Shown: positions 59,127 to 61,717 of the stretch, piece by piece
How the letters are laid out: each line of letters begins with the position of its first letter
How positions within the stretch are numbered: the stretch's first letter is position 1
Assembly (NCBI GenBank): GCA_902762615.1
Contig: CACWOX010000014.1
Coordinates: forward strand, 1-61,717
Source: an uncultured Ruminococcus sp.
Lineage (GTDB): Bacteria; Bacillota; Clostridia; Oscillospirales; Acutalibacteraceae
Length of the DNA: 61,717 nt
Direction: 5' to 3'
The notes under the pieces: model-generated
Database searches by the model: none
Seen by the model: the letters and a program-made list of their open reading frames with translations, nothing else
What the model was told of the DNA's origin: nothing
Program-made: the position numbers and the translations under genes

Positions 59127-60569
59127 ATGGCTAAGACAACATCATGGGAAATCGTAATGGGTCTGGAGGTACACGTAGAGCTTGCCACCAAGACCAAGAT
59201 ATTCTGCTCCTGCACCACCGAATTCGGCGGCGCACCCAACACGCACTGCTGCCCGATCTGCACCGGCATGCCCGGCGTGCTCCCCTCGCTCAACAAGGCA
59301 GTTGTGGAATACGCCACCAAGGCAGGACTCGCTCTGAACTGCGAAATCACCCGCTACAACAAATTCGACCGCAAGAACTACTTCTATCCCGACCTTCCCA
59401 AAGCATATCAGATCAGCCAGCTCTACCTGCCGATCTGCCGCAACGGCGGTATTGAAATCGAGGCGGAAAACGGCGGCAAAAAGGTCATCGGCATTCACGA
59501 GATACACATGGAAGAGGACGCCGGCAAGCTGGTGCACGATCCGTGGACGGATTCCACCATGGTCGACTACAACCGCTGCGGCGTTCCGCTCATCGAAATC
59601 GTCAGCGAACCTGACTTCCGCTCGGCAAATGAAGTCATCCGCTACCTCGAAAAGCTCAAGGCAATCCTGCAATTCATCGGCGTATCCGACTGCAAGATGC
59701 AGGAAGGCTCCCTGCGTGCCGACATCAACCTTTCCGTGCGCCCTGTCGGTTCGGAAAAATTCGGCACACGTACCGAGATGAAGAACATGAACTCCTTCAA
59801 GGCCATCGCACGCGCCATCAACGGCGAATCCAAGCGTCAGATCGAGGTGCTGGAGGACGGCGGCGAGGTGAAGCAGGAGACACGCCGCTGGGACGACAAC
59901 AAGGACGCTTCCTTTGCCATGCGTTCCAAGGAGGACGCGCAGGATTACAAGTACTTCCCTGAGCCTGACCTTATCCCCATTGAAATCAGCGACGAAACCA
60001 TCGAGCAGACAAGGAATTCTCTGCCCGAGCTGCCCGAAGCCAAGCGTCAGCGCTACGTCAGTGAGCTGGGTCTTTCCGAGTACGACGCTTCGCAGCTCAC
60101 CACCTCCAAATATCTGGTGGCTCTCTTTGAGCAGAATCTGGAAGCGGGCTATCCGGCAAAGGAGCTTGCCAACTGGATTATGGGCGAAGTCATGCGGTTG
60201 CTCAGCGACAGCGGCAGAGAACCGGAGGACATGACCTTTGACTACAGCTACCTCGGCTTACTCATCGGCATGGTACAAAAGAACGAAATCACACGAAACA
60301 CCGCAAAGAAGGTATTCAAGGCAGTGTTTGAAGAGGGCTGCGATCCGGTCAGATACGTCGAGGAGCACAACCTCAAGACCGTCACCGACACAGGAGCCGT
60401 CAAGGCAGCCATTCAGGAGGTCGTCGCGGCCAATCAGAAGTCCGTGGACGAATACAAGTCCGGCAAGGAGAAGGCGCTGCAATATCTCATCGGTCAGTCC
60501 ATGCGTGCGCTCCGAGGCAAAGCCGACCCGCAGACCGTCACAGCGATTCTGAAGGAAATTCTCGGGTAA
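59127..60569 (+). CDS. gatB: Aspartyl/glutamyl-tRNA amidotransferase subunit B
   Basis: Kinase/amidotransferase subunit that activates Asp-tRNA(Asn) or Glu-tRNA(Gln) with ATP and amidates it. The start is the ATG at 59127 (MAKTTSWEIVMGLEVH), after AAAGGAG; an ATG at 59094 lies inside gatA. The 480-aa protein has GLEVHVELATKTKIFCSC, GAPNTHCCPICTGMPGVLP (zinc-binding Cys residues), YFYPDLPKAYQISQ, EEDAGKL and a C-terminal YqeY-like tail domain (VKAAIQEVVAANQKSVDEYKSGKEKALQYLIGQSM in part). With GatC and GatA it forms the transamidase that completes the AspRS route. Confidence 0.97.
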   Translation: MAKTTSWEIVMGLEVHVELATKTKIFCSCTTEFGGAPNTHCCPICTGMPGVLPSLNKAVVEYATKAGLALNCEITRYNKFDRKNYFYPDLPKAYQISQLYLPICRNGGIEIEAENGGKKVIGIHEIHMEEDAGKLVHDPWTDSTMVDYNRCGVPLIEIVSEPDFRSANEVIRYLEKLKAILQFIGVSDCKMQEGSLRADINLSVRPVGSEKFGTRTEMKNMNSFKAIARAINGESKRQIEVLEDGGEVKQETRRWDDNKDASFAMRSKEDAQDYKYFPEPDLIPIEISDETIEQTRNSLPELPEAKRQRYVSELGLSEYDASQLTTSKYLVALFEQNLEAGYPAKELANWIMGEVMRLLSDSGREPEDMTFDYSYLGLLIGMVQKNEITRNTAKKVFKAVFEEGCDPVRYVEEHNLKTVTDTGAVKAAIQEVVAANQKSVDEYKSGKEKALQYLIGQSMRALRGKADPQTVTAILKEILG

Positions 60570-60612
60570 AGCGGTAATTCTATATTTATCCTGCCAAAGG
60601 AGGTAACCAACC

Positions 60613-61188
60613 ATGCGTTATACCGACCCGAACAGCTACGCCGATAATCCGGGAAGCATCAAACTGTCACCTTTTAAGCTCCGGAAAATCAAAAAGATGA
60701 TTTGCATGACCAGACGTGAAAAGGAATACTTTAAGAAACGTATTCCGGCGGTAAGGGAATATGTGGCACTTGGCGATACACAGCCTGCGTATGTAATGTC
60801 GGTATCGCCTCTGGTGATTTCGGCATACTCTGATGAAATGGATGCGGTAGTCATGCTGTGTTTTCCTGACGAGCTGGCAACGCAATACAAGCTCTCTGCC
60901 GGCGACAGGCTGGTGACAGTCAACACATACCGAAATTTGGACAAAAACGGCATTGCTCCGGATATTTTTGTAGGAGAGAACTATTTAAACCGCTATTCCA
61001 ACTGCGCTCCCATCGTGCCGCTTTTCATTTCCGGCAGCACTAAGTTGATGAAACAAAAGCTGTCGCTCTTTGATGAGGAACAATGGGAAATGGTGCGGGA
61101 GAAATCGCTTGAATACGTCTCTGCGCACCCCGATCTGATGCGTGACGGCTTCTTTTACCTGAAAGCCGCCAACAGAATTGTATATTGA
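60613..61188 (+). CDS. Conserved hypothetical protein downstream of gatB
   Basis: A 191-aa soluble protein, 43 bp after gatB with a good AAAGGAGG site. It has a basic N-terminal helix (KLSPFKLRKIKKMICMTRREKEYFKKRI), a beta-rich middle (YVMSVSPLVISAYSDEMDAVVMLCFP, RLVTVNTYRNLD) and a helical end. I do not recognise a family, and no catalytic motif is evident. As the last gene before a strong terminator it is the likely end of the aspS-gatCAB transcript. Confidence 0.7.
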   Translation: MRYTDPNSYADNPGSIKLSPFKLRKIKKMICMTRREKEYFKKRIPAVREYVALGDTQPAYVMSVSPLVISAYSDEMDAVVMLCFPDELATQYKLSAGDRLVTVNTYRNLDKNGIAPDIFVGENYLNRYSNCAPIVPLFISGSTKLMKQKLSLFDEEQWEMVREKSLEYVSAHPDLMRDGFFYLKAANRIVY

Positions 61189-61206
61189 AAAAAACAAAAA
61201 CAAAAA

Positions 61207-61257
61207 TCCGCATTGCGCGACTTGATTCTTCAAGCGATGCAATGCGGAAATTTTGTT
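61207..61257 (+). terminator. Terminator at the end of the aspS-gatCAB region
   Basis: Perfect 10-bp stem TCCGCATTGC/GCAATGCGGA (61207-61216 with 61239-61248), followed by AATTTTG. It lies 18 bp after the last stop codon. Confidence 0.8.
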
Positions 61258-61273
61258 CGGAACATAAGTTCCG

Positions 61274-61338
61274 CAGAACGGCAATCGGGTCAACAATTGT
61301 TGTAATATCCGCCGTGCAGCCGTTCTGTTACTTTTTTG
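61274..61338 (+). terminator. Second hairpin/terminator
   Basis: Stem CAGAACGGC/GCCGTTCTG (61274-61282 with 61319-61327) with an AACAATTGTT palindrome in its loop, then TTACTTTTTTGC. It is a likely back-up terminator. From 61339 to the window end I see only AT-rich sequence and a short tandem repeat; no gene is supported. Confidence 0.6.
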
Positions 61339-61580
61339 CTTTTTGTTTTTGCACAGGAGACATAAGGTGATATATTTTTTATGTGAAAGTCTGAATTATT
61401 ATATTGTGATTGATTGTGATTTAATGTGATTTAAGGATAAATTGTAATTTTGTTGTTTTTGTTGTTTACAAATTATTTTTTACTATCGTGTGTATTTGGC
61501 ACACCAAATGTGCCTTTTTTATATCGTCTCGTTAAATATGAATGATCATTGCATTCCCCCTTTGAAATTATTTTGATATT

Positions 61581-61616
61581 TCTGATGGTTCTGATGCTTC
61601 TGATGCTTCTGATGCT
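61581..61616. repeat. Short tandem repeat, 9-nt unit
   Basis: Four units of TCTGATGST (one GGT, three GCT variants) in AT-rich non-coding DNA. The frame it would encode has a stop just upstream and no start, so it is not coding. Confidence 0.6.
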
Positions 61617-61717
61617 TAGATTAGTACTTTCCCAGACCATAAGACTATACAAAGAGCGTAAAACCAGTGAAAAATGAGGGAAATAAGCCTGAATAAATGA
61701 GTTAAGTACCTCACGAA

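Noticed and set aside
61561-61717. Coding potential of the TCTGATGST repeat region
   Set aside because: In the repeat frame a stop precedes the repeat and no start is present; the sequence is AT-rich.
1-61717. CRISPR array, tRNA, rRNA or transposon
   Set aside because: No regularly spaced repeats, no tRNA-like cloverleaf with CCA context and no transposase-like frame could be found by reading the sequence.

Overview
The window looks like a chromosomal segment of an anaerobic, low-to-mid GC Clostridia member, most likely Oscillospiraceae / Ruminococcus-like. This rests on the gene content: RemA, a YicC-gmk-rpoZ-priA-def cluster, a SpoVAD homologue, an archaeal-type AspRS with GatCAB, and DUF5685, DUF4250, DUF1284 and DUF6020 proteins. 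Many promoters are near-consensus TTGACA-N17-TATAAT and Shine-Dalgarno sequences are strong. Genus is an inference. I see no rRNA, tRNA, CRISPR array, transposase or prophage.

Layout. (1) 137-5479, minus: housekeeping operon yicC-remA-gmk-rpoZ-priA-def. (2) 5648-12330, minus: alpha-glucan use, with two GH13 neopullulanase-like enzymes flanking glycogen phosphorylase. (3) 12395-20587: a DUF2304 membrane protein, a PAS/GGDEF-like/GAF protein with a degenerate GGDEF site, BirA-controlled bioY plus a DUF1284 gene, a calcineurin-like phosphatase, a DUF5685/DnaJ/zinc-ribbon operon and rlmA. (4) 20779-23466: a fused ABC ATPase-permease. (5) 23699-39411, minus: an 11-gene exopolysaccharide operon of Gram-positive Pel type (DUF2194, PelF, PelG, two GT8-like enzymes, an SDR-PelD fusion, PelE, a large polytopic membrane protein, and GT2, GT4 and GT2 enzymes). 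(6) 39724-43825: TrkH/TrkA potassium uptake, an orphan SpoVAD homologue and a DUF4250 protein. (7) 44071-48513: a DUF6020 membrane protein and polyphosphate kinase with a long acidic tail. (8) 48638-54094: a secreted protein with five Ig-like repeats facing an LCP-SGNH lipoprotein pair; the lipoprotein carries the same Ig-like module. (9) 54198-61188, plus: archaeal-type AspRS, a YjdF-like membrane protein, a GyrI-like protein, gatC, gatA, gatB and an unknown gene.

The most striking signal is the leader of region 9. A good promoter is followed by a 38-codon reading frame with its own Shine-Dalgarno and five consecutive Asn codons. Next come two mutually exclusive hairpins, an antiterminator and an intrinsic terminator, and then the AspRS gene. 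AspRS plus GatCAB is the indirect route to Asn-tRNA(Asn), so the layout reads as a ribosome-mediated attenuator that senses the product of its own operon, where other clostridia are known to use a T-box.

The second notable system is the Pel-type operon. Its PelD homologue has an N-terminal SDR domain that has lost the catalytic Tyr and Lys but keeps a c-di-GMP-type RxxD site at the C-terminus. The separate GGDEF-like protein also keeps RxxD and loses GGDEF. A third theme is a set of short intergenic modules: a stop-codon-adjacent repeat in three places, and 15-18-nt hairpins with covarying arms.
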